Shown one piece after another: positions 40,883-50,079 of a stretch of DNA of 64,000 bases (the stretch's first letter is position 1; each line of letters opens with the position of its first letter). The stretch spans positions 3,286,001 to 3,350,000 of the forward strand of contig NZ_CP107009.1 in assembly GCF_025725665.1 (NCBI RefSeq), written 5' to 3'. The notes below the pieces were generated by a model, which had not been told where the DNA came from, did no database searches, and saw only the letters and a program-made list of their open reading frames with translations. A program made the translations under genes and the position numbers. Source of the stretch: Halomonas sp. LR3S48 (GTDB lineage Bacteria > Pseudomonadota > Gammaproteobacteria > Pseudomonadales > Halomonadaceae).

Positions 40883-41809
40883 TCAGTAGCCGCGGGACCG
40901 ATCGATGACGTTCATGAGCGCCTCGCCGCCTTGATGCCGGCGAAGGTTCTCGAGCAGGATGGGCGCAGCCGATTCGGGCTGGGTCATGCTCGCCACGTGG
41001 GGCGTCAGGAACACCCGCGGATGCACCCAGAAGGGGTGTTCGGGTGGCAGGGGCTCGGGATCGGTCACGTCGAGGATGGCACGCGACAGCTGACCCGAAT
41101 CCAACGCCTCGAGGAGATCGGCATCCACCAGGTGCGGACCGCGGCCGACGTTGATCAACGAGGCCCCGGCGGGCAGCGCCGAGAAGAGTTCGCGGTTCAG
41201 GATCCCCTGGGTGGCCGAGGTGAGCGGCAACAGGCAAATCAGGACATCGCAACCCTCGAGGAACGGCTGCAATTGCTCGGGGCCGGCGAAACTCTCCACG
41301 CCATCCAGGTGACGCAGCGAACGATTCCAGCCGCGCAGCCGGAAGCCGTAGGTCGCCAGCCGCTCCAGAACGGCGCAGCCGAGGGAGCCCATGCCCATGA
41401 CTCCGATCGTACGGGACGACGCAGGCGGCACCTCGATGGGGTGCCAGGTACGCGATTGCTTCGCCTCGACATAGTCAAAGAAGTCGCGATGGAGATTCAG
41501 GACGGAAAGGGACACGTATTCCACCATGCCATCGATGATGCCAGGCTCGACCATCCTGACGATGGGAATGTGCTCGGGCACGGCGGAAAAGTCGACATGA
41601 TCGACCCCGGCTCCCGAGGAGAAAAACACCTTCAGCCGGGGCAACTGGGCTATGAAGTCCGCCGGTGCCTGCCAGGCAATCAGGTATTCGACTTCGTCGA
41701 GGTTGCCAGCGTCAGGCCAGACACGGAAATCGAGGTCGGGGGCATGTTCGGCGAAGTAGCTCGCCCAAGCTGCCGCACGCGGCGGATCTGATCGATAGAG
41801 AATACACAT
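40883..41809 (-). CDS. D-2-hydroxyacid dehydrogenase, GhrA-like (copy 1)
   Basis: 308 residues of the GhrA glyoxylate/hydroxypyruvate reductase branch. The Rossmann motif GVMGMGSLGCAVL, the substrate loop SSGAGVDHVD, the catalytic Arg in INVGRGPHLVD and the His in LTPHVASMTQPES are present. NAD(P)H-dependent, cytoplasmic. A second gene of the same length with many shared blocks lies at 60087. Starts 9 bases after the IlvD/Edd dehydratase stop, so it may reduce the 2-keto acid that dehydratase produces. Confidence 0.92.
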   Translation of the reverse strand: MCILYRSDPPRAAAWASYFAEHAPDLDFRVWPDAGNLDEVEYLIAWQAPADFIAQLPRLKVFFSSGAGVDHVDFSAVPEHIPIVRMVEPGIIDGMVEYVSLSVLNLHRDFFDYVEAKQSRTWHPIEVPPASSRTIGVMGMGSLGCAVLERLATYGFRLRGWNRSLRHLDGVESFAGPEQLQPFLEGCDVLICLLPLTSATQGILNRELFSALPAGASLINVGRGPHLVDADLLEALDSGQLSRAILDVTDPEPLPPEHPFWVHPRVFLTPHVASMTQPESAAPILLENLRRHQGGEALMNVIDRSRGY

Positions 41810-41818
41810 ATTAATGTC

Positions 41819-43576
41819 CTACCAGCCTCCTACCCAGCCGTCGAAGAGGCCTTCGGGGAGAGTCTCTTCGTTGGCGCCGCGGAGAAAGTCGAAGTCGCAG
41901 CCGCGATGCGCCTGCTCGATGTGTTGATTGTAGAGATTGCGATAGCCGCGCACGTGCCGGGACAGCGGCGGCTGCCACGCCTGGCGCCGACGCTCGAGCT
42001 CTTCCGGTTCGACGCAGAGCTCCAGCCGGCGCTCCGCCACGTCCAGCTCGATGATGTCGCCATCCTGCACCAGGGCGAGCGGACCACCGATGGCCGCCTC
42101 GGGGGAAACGTGCAGCACCGCGGCGCCGTAGGCGGTACCGCTCATTCGCGCGTCCGAGATGCGGAGCATATCGCGGACGCCGCGCTCCATCAGGTGGCGC
42201 GGCAGGGGCAGCATGCCCCACTCCGGCATCGCCGCGCCCACGGGACCGGCGTTGCGCAGAATGAGCACACTGCTCTCGTCGATGCAGAGCTTGGGATCGT
42301 CAATCCGGTCGGCGATCGTCTGGACGTCCTCGAAAACCACTGCAGGGCCGCGATGACTGAACAGTTTCGGGTCTGCGGCGCAGGTCTTCATCACCGCCCC
42401 GTCCGGCGCCAGGTTGCCCTTCACCACGACCAGTGTCTCGCCCGGCTTCACCGGCTTGTCCAGCGGGCGAATGACATCCTCATCGATGACCTCGGCGGTC
42501 TCGATGACCTCGCCGATCGTGCGCCCGTCGACCGTCCGTGCGTCCAGGTGCAACAGCGGCTTGAGTGTCTTGAGCAGGGCCGGCACGCCGCCCGCGGTCA
42601 TCAGCCGCTCGGTCAGATGTTCGCCGGCGGGCTGAACGTTGGCGATCAGCGGCACGCGACGGGCGATCTCGTCGAAGCGCTCCAGGGTCAACGGCACACC
42701 GACGCGGCCGGCGAGCGCCAGCAGGTGGATGATGACGTTGGTCGAACCGCCCACCGCACACAGGAGGGTGATGGCGTTGTCGAAGGCCCGTGCGTCGAGT
42801 ATCTCATTCGGACGCGGACTTCCCTCGGCAGCCATGCGGACGCTGCGACGGCCCACCTCGCGGGCGAACTGATTACGACGTCGGTCGACCGCCGGCACCA
42901 GGCTACTGCCGGGAAGGGACACGCCCAACGCCTCGCAGATGGTCGCCATGGAGGAAGCCGTCCCCATCTCGGCACAGTGGCCCACCGTTCCCATGACACT
43001 GCGCTCGAACGCCGCGAAGTCGCCTTGGGAGACCTCGCCGGCACGCAGCTCGTCGACCAGGCGCCAGACGCCGGTGGCATTCGCCAGATTCCCGCCAGTC
43101 GACGAACGGGGCGTTGCCGGGCCGCTGGCCAGGAAGATACAGGGAACCCCGGCGCTCGCGGCCCCCATCAGCAGTGCTGGTTGCGTCTTGTCGCAGCCCC
43201 CAAGCAGCACCACCGCGTCGAACGGGTAAGCACGGATGGACTCCTCGGCCTCCATCGCCAGCAGGTTTCGAAACGGAAACGAGGTCGGTTTGATGATGTT
43301 CTCGCTGATCGACATCAGCGGCGTCTCGAGCGGGATGCCGCCCGCCTCGAGAATCCCCGTCTTCACCTCCTCCGCCAGGTCACGCAGGTTGAGGTTACAG
43401 GGATTGATATCGGACCAGGTATTCAGGATGCCCACGACGGGGCGCTCCATCAGGTCCTCGCGGCTCCATCCGGCGGCCGCGAGAGTCGAGCGGTGCACGA
43501 AGCCAGGCAGATCATCCTTGCGGAACCAGCGCGCGCTGCGCAACGGCCGGTTGAGTTTGGTCTTGTGATCGCTCAT
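41819..43576 (-). CDS. IlvD/Edd-family dehydratase
   Basis: 585 residues, Fe-S-dependent dehydratase giving a 2-keto-3-deoxy acid from a 2,3-dihydroxy acid. Cluster and metal motifs: NTWSDINPCN, GGCDKTQPALLMG and CAEMGTASSM. The length and RSARWFRKDDLPGFVHRS start fit the sugar-acid dehydratase branch (arabonate, xylonate or similar) more than valine/isoleucine IlvD. There is a 216-base gap to eutC upstream, so it may have its own promoter. The downstream GhrA-like reductase is tightly linked. Confidence 0.9.
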   Translation of the reverse strand: MSDHKTKLNRPLRSARWFRKDDLPGFVHRSTLAAAGWSREDLMERPVVGILNTWSDINPCNLNLRDLAEEVKTGILEAGGIPLETPLMSISENIIKPTSFPFRNLLAMEAEESIRAYPFDAVVLLGGCDKTQPALLMGAASAGVPCIFLASGPATPRSSTGGNLANATGVWRLVDELRAGEVSQGDFAAFERSVMGTVGHCAEMGTASSMATICEALGVSLPGSSLVPAVDRRRNQFAREVGRRSVRMAAEGSPRPNEILDARAFDNAITLLCAVGGSTNVIIHLLALAGRVGVPLTLERFDEIARRVPLIANVQPAGEHLTERLMTAGGVPALLKTLKPLLHLDARTVDGRTIGEVIETAEVIDEDVIRPLDKPVKPGETLVVVKGNLAPDGAVMKTCAADPKLFSHRGPAVVFEDVQTIADRIDDPKLCIDESSVLILRNAGPVGAAMPEWGMLPLPRHLMERGVRDMLRISDARMSGTAYGAAVLHVSPEAAIGGPLALVQDGDIIELDVAERRLELCVEPEELERRRQAWQPPLSRHVRGYRNLYNQHIEQAHRGCDFDFLRGANEETLPEGLFDGWVGGW

Positions 43577-43792
43577 TGGTTCACCTTGCAGTCACTATGC
43601 TCGGAAGCAAGTGTAATCTGGCAGCGCAAAGATCATCTGCCGTTTATACCGAGTATTCGGCCTGATGGCATGGAGCTGGTCGTTCAATTGGCACGTTTCA
43701 TCGATCACCTCTAACCGAGGTCGACACGGTGATAACGAGCTATAAAATTGCTGACGGAACTGCCTGAATAGGCTTGAATCCAATACGGCCTA

Positions 43793-44785
43793 CTATTTGA
43801 AAAATGCGTAGGGTGTGCCCAGCCCCTTGTCGAGGGCCGCCTCGTACAGCATGGCAACCGTCACGGTATCTTGAATGGCCATGCCGACCGAATCGAAGAT
43901 CGTGATTTCTTTCGGATTTTCACGACCGGCCTTTTTTCCCAGCAGGATCTCACCGATTTCAGCATGAATGTCTTCCGGCTTGATGATGCCTTCTTTAACG
44001 GCATGCTGCGTATCACCGTACTTGATACACAGATCGACAGAGTCGTTGACCACCTTGGCCTCTTTGAATATATCGGCGCCAAGCTCCTGCTTGCCCGGCA
44101 TATCGGAGCCAATGGCAACGATATGCGTGCCAGGCTTCAACCACTCCTTCTCGACAATCGGTCCCCGGTGGGCTCGCGTGGTCGTGACGACGACGTCAGC
44201 CGCGCGAACCGCTTCCTCCGCGGTTTCGCATTTTCGGATGTCGAGGCCCGTTTCCTCGGACATTTCCCGAACGTACTCATCGAGCGCTTGCGGGGAAGCG
44301 TTCCACACCAGAACCTCGGAGAAATCCCTCACCCGGATAATGGCCCGAAGCTGTCTGCGCGCCTGGTTTCCCGCCCCTATGATACAAAGCGTCCTGGCAT
44401 CCTCGCGTGCCAGGTATTTTACCGATATGGCACCCGCGGCGGCGGTACGGCAGCCGGTGATCCAGGTTCCATCCATGACGCACCTGAGAGCGCCGGTGCT
44501 TGCTTCGAAGAGCATCACGGTGTTCATGCCCGTCGGCAGGCCCAACTCTGGATTTCCTTTGTATCCACCGGCGGAGGACTTGATGGTGATATATCCCCCA
44601 GCAAGATCAAGGCCGCCCTTGAAATCGATGCACGCATGTGAACCAGGGAGCTCTATGCTCATGAAGTCCGGCTGAACGACTTTTCCGCTATTGAAAGATT
44701 TATAGCCATTTTCAACGGCTTCTAGCACTGCATCCAGATCGATGAGCGACCCCACCTCATCCTTGTTCAACAACAGAGTCTTCAT
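43793..44785 (-). CDS. eutC: EutC-like ornithine cyclodeaminase / mu-crystallin family protein
   Basis: 330 residues. NAD-binding fold GAGNQARRQLRAI, with the conserved GYITIKSSAGGYKGNPELGLPT substrate region. Members reduce imino acids or catalyse cyclodeamination; those next to EutB-like dehydratases include EutC of hydroxyectoine use and BhcD iminosuccinate reductase of the beta-hydroxyaspartate cycle. GC content is low for the window: bases 43861-43920 are 45% GC by hand count against 68% for 42001-42060 in the neighbouring dehydratase, a sign of recent transfer. 20 bases after the eutB stop. Confidence 0.75.
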   Translation of the reverse strand: MKTLLLNKDEVGSLIDLDAVLEAVENGYKSFNSGKVVQPDFMSIELPGSHACIDFKGGLDLAGGYITIKSSAGGYKGNPELGLPTGMNTVMLFEASTGALRCVMDGTWITGCRTAAAGAISVKYLAREDARTLCIIGAGNQARRQLRAIIRVRDFSEVLVWNASPQALDEYVREMSEETGLDIRKCETAEEAVRAADVVVTTTRAHRGPIVEKEWLKPGTHIVAIGSDMPGKQELGADIFKEAKVVNDSVDLCIKYGDTQHAVKEGIIKPEDIHAEIGEILLGKKAGRENPKEITIFDSVGMAIQDTVTVAMLYEAALDKGLGTPYAFFK

Positions 44786-44805
44786 GCTCGCTCCTTTATT
44801 ACTTG

Positions 44806-45795
44806 TTAAAAAATACCTGCCACGCGCTCCCCTTTGAGGAGCCTGCCGATCATTTCGATGCCCCAGTTCCCGGAGGTAAGGACCACACAGACCTTTTCAT
44901 CCGGGCGAGTCGTCACGGCACCTGACTGCAAGGCGGCGATTCCTACACAGGCTGAAGGCTCTGCCACGAGCTTGGCATCGTTTGCCACCATTCTTACCGC
45001 CTCTTCGATGGCTTCTTCCGAGACGGTAACGATGTCATCCACATACTTTTCGATGATGGGATAGGTGTTGTTGCCGGGCCAGTCGCATGCCAGGCCGTCG
45101 GCTAGGGTCTGCTTCACTGTCGCCCTGGTTCGCTCGCCGTTTTGGCGGCTCAAGTAGTAGGGGCAGCAGGCTTCGGCCTGGACGCCAATCACCCTTATCT
45201 CGGGATTGGTCTCTTTGATGGCGGTGGAAATACCCGAGATGAGCCCGCCGCCACCGATGGGAACGAGCACGGTTTCCACATCGGCCAGATCCTCCATGAT
45301 CTCCAGCGCAATCGTGCCTTGGCCGGCCATGACGTCGAAGTCTTCATAGTTGTGCACTATGGTGTAGCCATGCTCCTCGACCTCGGCATGCACCTTTTTC
45401 CAGCGCTCTGTATAGGCACGGTCCCACAGGATCACATCCGCCCCCATCGACCGGGCATTGTCGACCTTCAGCTTGGGCGTGTCTTCTGGAACGATGACGG
45501 TCGCATGTATGCCGAGCACTTTCCCTGCATACGCACATGCCTGACCATGGTTACCCGATGAGCTGGTGATGATGCCCTTGTCCCGTTCGGCCTGCGTCAA
45601 GGACAGGATCTTGCTCAACGCCCCCCTGATCTTGAAGGCACCGGTTACCTGAAGCATTTCGGGCTTGACATAGACCTGACAGCCCAAAGCCCTGTCCATC
45701 TTGCTTTCCCGAAGCAGTGGTGTACGGCACACATAAGGCCGGATGCGCACCGCCGCTTGCTTTACGTCCTCGAGCGTTACCTTCGTCTTTTCCAT
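44806..45795 (-). CDS. eutB: EutB-like threonine dehydratase / serine-dehydratase family
   Basis: 329 residues, PLP-dependent fold type II. The PLP lysine is K55 in TGAFKIRGAL, SSSGNHGQ follows at 78-85, and GGGGLISG is the phosphate loop. No C-terminal ACT domain, so catabolic and not IlvA. Partnered with the EutC-like gene. Candidate reactions are dehydration of a beta-hydroxy amino acid such as 3-hydroxyaspartate to an imino acid that EutC then reduces. The hydroxyectoine assignment is weaker because no other ectoine genes are nearby. Confidence 0.78.
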   Translation of the reverse strand: MEKTKVTLEDVKQAAVRIRPYVCRTPLLRESKMDRALGCQVYVKPEMLQVTGAFKIRGALSKILSLTQAERDKGIITSSSGNHGQACAYAGKVLGIHATVIVPEDTPKLKVDNARSMGADVILWDRAYTERWKKVHAEVEEHGYTIVHNYEDFDVMAGQGTIALEIMEDLADVETVLVPIGGGGLISGISTAIKETNPEIRVIGVQAEACCPYYLSRQNGERTRATVKQTLADGLACDWPGNNTYPIIEKYVDDIVTVSEEAIEEAVRMVANDAKLVAEPSACVGIAALQSGAVTTRPDEKVCVVLTSGNWGIEMIGRLLKGERVAGIF

Positions 45796-45822
45796 AACCG
45801 CCCCCTTGATCTGCCGCAGGGT

Positions 45823-46233
45823 TCACTGACCTGCGGACTGTGTACAGCGCGTTCTGTACTGACGCGGCGTCATCCCGCAGAGGCGCTTGAAATGCCTCGC
45901 CAGGTGGCTCTGGTCGAAAAAGCCGGTCTCGCTGGCAATGTCCGTCGGCCGCAACCCCTGCTCCATCATCGTTTGTGCCTGCCGGACCCGCACCTGACAG
46001 ACGTAGCGATAGGGGGAAATGCCGAATCGCTTGCGGAAGCGCTTGGCCAGACTGAAACGTGTCATGCCGACGAGCTCGGCCAGATCGTCGAGATTGATCG
46101 GCTCGTAGAAGTGCTCATCGATGTACTGCTTGGCCGTTGCCATCGCCACGGCCGTTTCGTCGTCGTTCCGCTCCCCGTCAGGGGCAGGTTCGCCATGTTG
46201 CCGCACCAGAGGAATGCCGCGCTTCTCGTTCAT
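45823..46233 (-). CDS. Short AraC-family regulator (HTH domain only)
   Basis: 136 residues. Almost the whole protein is the two-HTH DNA-binding domain: INLDDLAELVGMTRFSLAKRFRKRFG and TDIASETGFFDQSHLARHFKRLCGMTPRQYR. About 35 residues precede it, too few for a ligand domain. ATG at 46233 has GGGAGT upstream. Lies between the transporter ATPase and eutB on the same strand, so it is part of the operon it may regulate. Either a genuine MarA/SoxS-sized regulator or a trimmed remnant. Confidence 0.85.
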   Translation of the reverse strand: MNEKRGIPLVRQHGEPAPDGERNDDETAVAMATAKQYIDEHFYEPINLDDLAELVGMTRFSLAKRFRKRFGISPYRYVCQVRVRQAQTMMEQGLRPTDIASETGFFDQSHLARHFKRLCGMTPRQYRTRCTQSAGQ

Positions 46234-46297
46234 GCTCCACACTCCCTATGCCGGCACCACCGCAAGCGCGGTGCGACCGGCATGACAGAATGCAACG

Positions 46298-48121
46298 TCA
46301 GTTGCTGGCCGCCATGGCGGGCACAGGCTCATCGAGCTGCCGCAGTTCGCTATCGCTGTGGTGACAAAGGATCTCGTTGCCCTTGTCGAGACGCACACGC
46401 GGCGGCCGGACCTTGTTGCACTTGCCGTCGATCCTGACCGGACAGCGCGACAGGAACGGACAGAGCGGCGTCGACGAGGCCGGCATGACGATCTGCGGCA
46501 GCGCACCGCGGCCAGCTCGCGTCTCCTCGAGCCAACCCTGGTGCATCTCCGGCACCGAGTCGATCAGCAGGTGGGTATACGGATGGTACGGCGGCGCCTG
46601 GAAGGTCGAGCGATCGCCCTGCTCCACCTTGGCGCCGGCATACATCACCACCACCTCGTCGCAGATCGAGCGTACTGTGCTGATGTCGTGGCTGATGAAC
46701 AGATAGGAAACGTTCAGCTCCCTTCGCAGTTCCGCCATCAGCTCGAGGATCGCGGCTCCCACTACCGTGTCCAGGGCCGAGGTGACCTCGTCGCAGAGGA
46801 TCAGGTCCGGCTCGGCCGCCAGCGCTCGCGCCAGGTTGATACGCTGCTTCTGGCCGCCGGAAAGCTCGCTTGGGCGACGCGTCGCCAGGCTCGCCGGCAG
46901 TTGTACGAGCTCCAGCAGCTCGGCCACCCGGCGACGGCGCTGCGCGCTGCGCATGCCGTGGTAGAAACGCAGGGGCCGCTCCAAGATCTCCTCGATGGTG
47001 TGCTGCGGATTCAGCGCCGTGTCGGCATTCTGAAACACGTACTGGACGCGCCGAAATTGCTCTCGGGTTCGTCCGGCGAGCGTGCCGCTGAGCAACTGCC
47101 CATCCAGCAGGACCTGCCCGGCCGAGGGTGCCACCAGGCCGGCAATGGCCCGCGCAACGGTGGTCTTGCCCGACCCGGATTCACCGATGATTCCGACCGT
47201 TGCTCCGCGGCGGACCTGGAGATCGATATCCTGCACTACCCGCTTGCTGCCATAGCAGATCTCGAGACCCCGTACGTCGAGCAGCAGGTCCTCTTTCGCC
47301 TGCTCTGCTCTCCGACCAGGGGCGCCCTGGCTCACGGTAGGTTTCATCGCCGCCAACAGACTGCGGGTGTAGGGGTGTGCCGGCTCCTCCAGGATCTGCT
47401 CGGTGCGGCTGTTCTCCTGGATTTCACCATTGCGCAGCACGACAATGCGGTCGGCCATCTGCGCCACCACCGCCAGGTCGTGCGAAACGTATACCGCCGT
47501 CGTATCGAGGTCGCGCACGACCTTCTTGAACGCCCGCAGTACCTCGATCTGCGTGGTGACATCGAGCGCGGTGGTCGGCTCATCGAGGATCACCAGGGCC
47601 GGTTCGGTGATCAGCGCCATGGCCGCCATCAGCCGCTGCAGCTGCCCGCCCGACACCTGATGGGGATAGCGCGCACCGATGTTCTCGGGGTCCGGCAGTG
47701 CCAGCGCCCGAAACAACTCGACCGCCTTGGCCTGCGCTGCCCGTCGCGACATCACGCCATGGATCAGCGCACTCTCGATCACCTGCTGCATGATGGTCTT
47801 GGAAGGGTTGAACGCCGCCGCCGCACTCTGAGCGATATAGGCCACAGTGCGTCCACGCAGCTTCGCCAGTTCGGAATCCGGCTGTTCGAGTACCTCGACA
47901 TCACCGATGCGCACCGATCCCCCGACGATACGACAGCCGGCACGGGCATAGCCCATCAGCGCCAGCGCGATGGTGGTCTTGCCGGAGCCGGACTCACCGA
48001 TCAACGCCAGCACCTCGCCCTTGTTCAGGCTCAAATCGGCACCGTGCACGATCGGAACATCGACGCCAGCCTCGTTGCGCGCCGCTACGCGCAAGCCGCT
48101 TACCTTGACGATTTCGCTCAT
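46298..48121 (-). CDS. Fused double ABC ATPase, dipeptide/opine type (DppDF)
   Basis: 607 residues with two complete nucleotide-binding domains in one chain: Walker A GESGSGKTT twice, signatures VSGGQLQR and LSGGQKQR, Walker [12 protein letters not shown] and LILCDEVTSALD, plus a C-terminal oligopeptide-binding tail with CPFLSRCPVRIDGKC. The second Walker B has V instead of P after the DE, a small deviation. Serves the adjacent two permeases. It starts 1 base after the DppC-type stop. Confidence 0.93.
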   Translation of the reverse strand: MSEIVKVSGLRVAARNEAGVDVPIVHGADLSLNKGEVLALIGESGSGKTTIALALMGYARAGCRIVGGSVRIGDVEVLEQPDSELAKLRGRTVAYIAQSAAAAFNPSKTIMQQVIESALIHGVMSRRAAQAKAVELFRALALPDPENIGARYPHQVSGGQLQRLMAAMALITEPALVILDEPTTALDVTTQIEVLRAFKKVVRDLDTTAVYVSHDLAVVAQMADRIVVLRNGEIQENSRTEQILEEPAHPYTRSLLAAMKPTVSQGAPGRRAEQAKEDLLLDVRGLEICYGSKRVVQDIDLQVRRGATVGIIGESGSGKTTVARAIAGLVAPSAGQVLLDGQLLSGTLAGRTREQFRRVQYVFQNADTALNPQHTIEEILERPLRFYHGMRSAQRRRRVAELLELVQLPASLATRRPSELSGGQKQRINLARALAAEPDLILCDEVTSALDTVVGAAILELMAELRRELNVSYLFISHDISTVRSICDEVVVMYAGAKVEQGDRSTFQAPPYHPYTHLLIDSVPEMHQGWLEETRAGRGALPQIVMPASSTPLCPFLSRCPVRIDGKCNKVRPPRVRLDKGNEILCHHSDSELRQLDEPVPAMAASN

Positions 48122-48122
48122 C

Positions 48123-49049
48123 TCAGTTCTCCATCTCGCGCTTGGCCCGACCGCCAAAGCTGTCGATGATCAGGTTGACCCCGACGGTGAGGGTGGCAAT
48201 GGCAACCGCCGGCGCCAATACCGCCGGAGCGCCTTCCCCAAGGCCCTGGATGTTTTCCCGCACCAGAGAGCCCCAGTCTGCATCAGGAGGCTGCACGCCC
48301 AGACCGAGAAAGCTCATCGCGCTCAGCAGCAGCACGACGTAGACGAAACGCAGGCCGAAGTCGGTCAGCACCGGACGGAGCATGTTCGGCAACACTTCGA
48401 TGAACATGATGTAGGGCATGGCCTCTCCCCTTGCTCGCGCGACCTGGACGAAGTCCATCGTCATGACGTTGACTGCGACTGCACGCGCGATGCGGTAAGA
48501 GCCGGGCATGTAGGCGAAGGCGGCCATGACCAGCAGCAACGGCACCGAAGAACCGAAGGAGGCCACCATGATCAGGGCGAAGATCTTGTTGGGAATCGCG
48601 ATCAAGGCGTCCTGGGTACGACTGATGGCGGCATCCACCCAGCCGCCGGAGGCCGCCGCCACCAGGCCCAACACCACGCCGAACAGGCAGGCGAGCACCG
48701 TGGCCGCCAGTGCCACGCCGATGGTGTAGGGCGCACCGTTCAACAGGCGACTGAGGATATCCCGGCCCAGGAAGTCCGTGCCGAGCGGGTATTCCATGCT
48801 GATTGGGCCGAATACATCAAAGCTGACCAGAGCGTTGGCCCCATAGGGCGCCAACCAGGGGCCGACCAATGCCATCAGCAGCCAGAAGCCGACCACGAAC
48901 AAGCCCAGGGCACCGCTGATCGGCCGTTTGGCACGGCGTCGCACGACCTGCGGTGGCTTTTCGTCGAATGTCACATCGTCCATGGCGCCGGCCTGCGCAC
49001 CCGGTGCGCTCAATTTCGCTGAATCTGGCGGAATCGTGTTCGGGTTCAT
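48123..49049 (-). CDS. Dipeptide-type ABC permease (DppC-like)
   Basis: 308 residues. Long cytoplasmic N-terminus, helix at about 45-65, loop with YPLGTDFLGRDILSRLLNGA, EAA segment VARARGEAMPYIMFIEVLPN. The ATG at 49049 overlaps the upstream permease stop by 4 bases; the longer frame is the antisense shadow of that gene. Confidence 0.93.
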   Translation of the reverse strand: MNPNTIPPDSAKLSAPGAQAGAMDDVTFDEKPPQVVRRRAKRPISGALGLFVVGFWLLMALVGPWLAPYGANALVSFDVFGPISMEYPLGTDFLGRDILSRLLNGAPYTIGVALAATVLACLFGVVLGLVAAASGGWVDAAISRTQDALIAIPNKIFALIMVASFGSSVPLLLVMAAFAYMPGSYRIARAVAVNVMTMDFVQVARARGEAMPYIMFIEVLPNMLRPVLTDFGLRFVYVVLLLSAMSFLGLGVQPPDADWGSLVRENIQGLGEGAPAVLAPAVAIATLTVGVNLIIDSFGGRAKREMEN

Positions 49050-49999
49050 GTGCGCAGCCTCGGGTTGGATACGATGGCGATGATGTCGGCAACCAGTACC
49101 AACATCAGGAAGCCCACGGAGAACAGCATCACGCACGCTTGAACCAGCGGCATGTCGCGGGTGACCACGGCGTTCACCATCAGCGTCGCAATGCCCGGAT
49201 AGTTGAAGATCGTCTCGACGATGACCACGCCGCCAAGCAGGTACGACAGGCTCAGCGCCACGGCGTTGGCGATCGGCCCGATCGCATTCGGCAGCGCATG
49301 GCGGAGCACCACCCGCATCGGCCGTGCGCCCTTGAGTATCGCCATTTCGACGTAGGGAGAGCTGAGCTGGTCGATGACGGCCGCCCGCGTCATGCGCGCC
49401 ATCTGCGCGACCAGCACGCAGCACAGGGTCAGCACCGGCATGGCATAGACACTGAGCAGCTCCAGGAAGGAGTCGACCTCCACCGAGCGCGACAGCGCCG
49501 AGAGCCACCCCAGCTTGACCGCGAAGATCAGTACCGCGATGGTGGCAATCAAAAACTCAGGCACCGACACTAGGAACACCGCCAGCATGTTGGTATAGCG
49601 GTCGAAGATAGATCCGCGATACATCGCCGACACGATGCCAATGGTCAGCGCCAGCGGTACGGCAATCAGGGCAGTGGCCGCTGCCAGTTTCAGGGAGTTG
49701 GGAAGCCGGCTCGCAATGAGGTCATCGACCGCCATGCCGTTGACCAGCGAAACCCCGGGGTTGCCCGTCACCAGGCCACCCAGCCAGCTCAGGTAACGCA
49801 GGTACACGGGTTGGTCCAGGCCCAACTTGGCGCGCAGTGCCGCCACCACTTCCGGCGTAGCCTCCTGGCCAAGCTGTTCCTGGACGGCGTCGCCCGGAAG
49901 CAGGCTGGTGAGAACGAATACCACCAGCGAGACGATAAGCAGCGTGAGCACGCCGATGCCCAGCCGGCCAATCACGAGCCGTGGAATGGTGCTGTTCAT
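49046..49999 (-). CDS. Dipeptide-type ABC permease (DppB-like)
   Basis: 317 residues. N-terminal helix, loop with LGLDQPVYLRYLSWLGGLVTG, five further helices and EAA segment MAILKGARPMRVVLRHALPNA. Second gene of the transporter set, after a hairpin that follows the binding protein. Confidence 0.93.
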   Translation of the reverse strand: MNSTIPRLVIGRLGIGVLTLLIVSLVVFVLTSLLPGDAVQEQLGQEATPEVVAALRAKLGLDQPVYLRYLSWLGGLVTGNPGVSLVNGMAVDDLIASRLPNSLKLAAATALIAVPLALTIGIVSAMYRGSIFDRYTNMLAVFLVSVPEFLIATIAVLIFAVKLGWLSALSRSVEVDSFLELLSVYAMPVLTLCCVLVAQMARMTRAAVIDQLSSPYVEMAILKGARPMRVVLRHALPNAIGPIANAVALSLSYLLGGVVIVETIFNYPGIATLMVNAVVTRDMPLVQACVMLFSVGFLMLVLVADIIAIVSNPRLRT

Positions 50000-50017
50000 G
50001 ATTCACCCTTTTGTTAT

Positions 50018-50048
50018 GGCGCCACCCCTGGGCTGCACGGGTGGCGCC
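50018..50048. promoter_or_regulatory. Hairpin between binding protein and permease
   Basis: Perfect 10-bp arms GGCGCCACCC / GGGTGGCGCC, 11-base loop, in the gap between the binding-protein stop and the permease start. No T-run, so it more likely protects or partly terminates the binding-protein mRNA. Confidence 0.6.
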
Positions 50049-50079
50049 TTGATGATGGAGTTGTCGTTGCCGTGAGTCC

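Noticed and set aside
41906..43714. 602-codon open frame opposite the IlvD/Edd gene
   Set aside because: Antisense shadow; no motifs.
43793..45795. Firm assignment of EutB/EutC to hydroxyectoine degradation
   Set aside because: No ectoine hydrolase, deacetylase or ectoine transporter gene is in the window; only the two-gene resemblance supports it.
48123..49508. 461-residue extended DppC-like frame
   Set aside because: The first 153 codons overlap the DppB gene in another frame; the ATG at 49049 with 4-base overlap is the sensible start.
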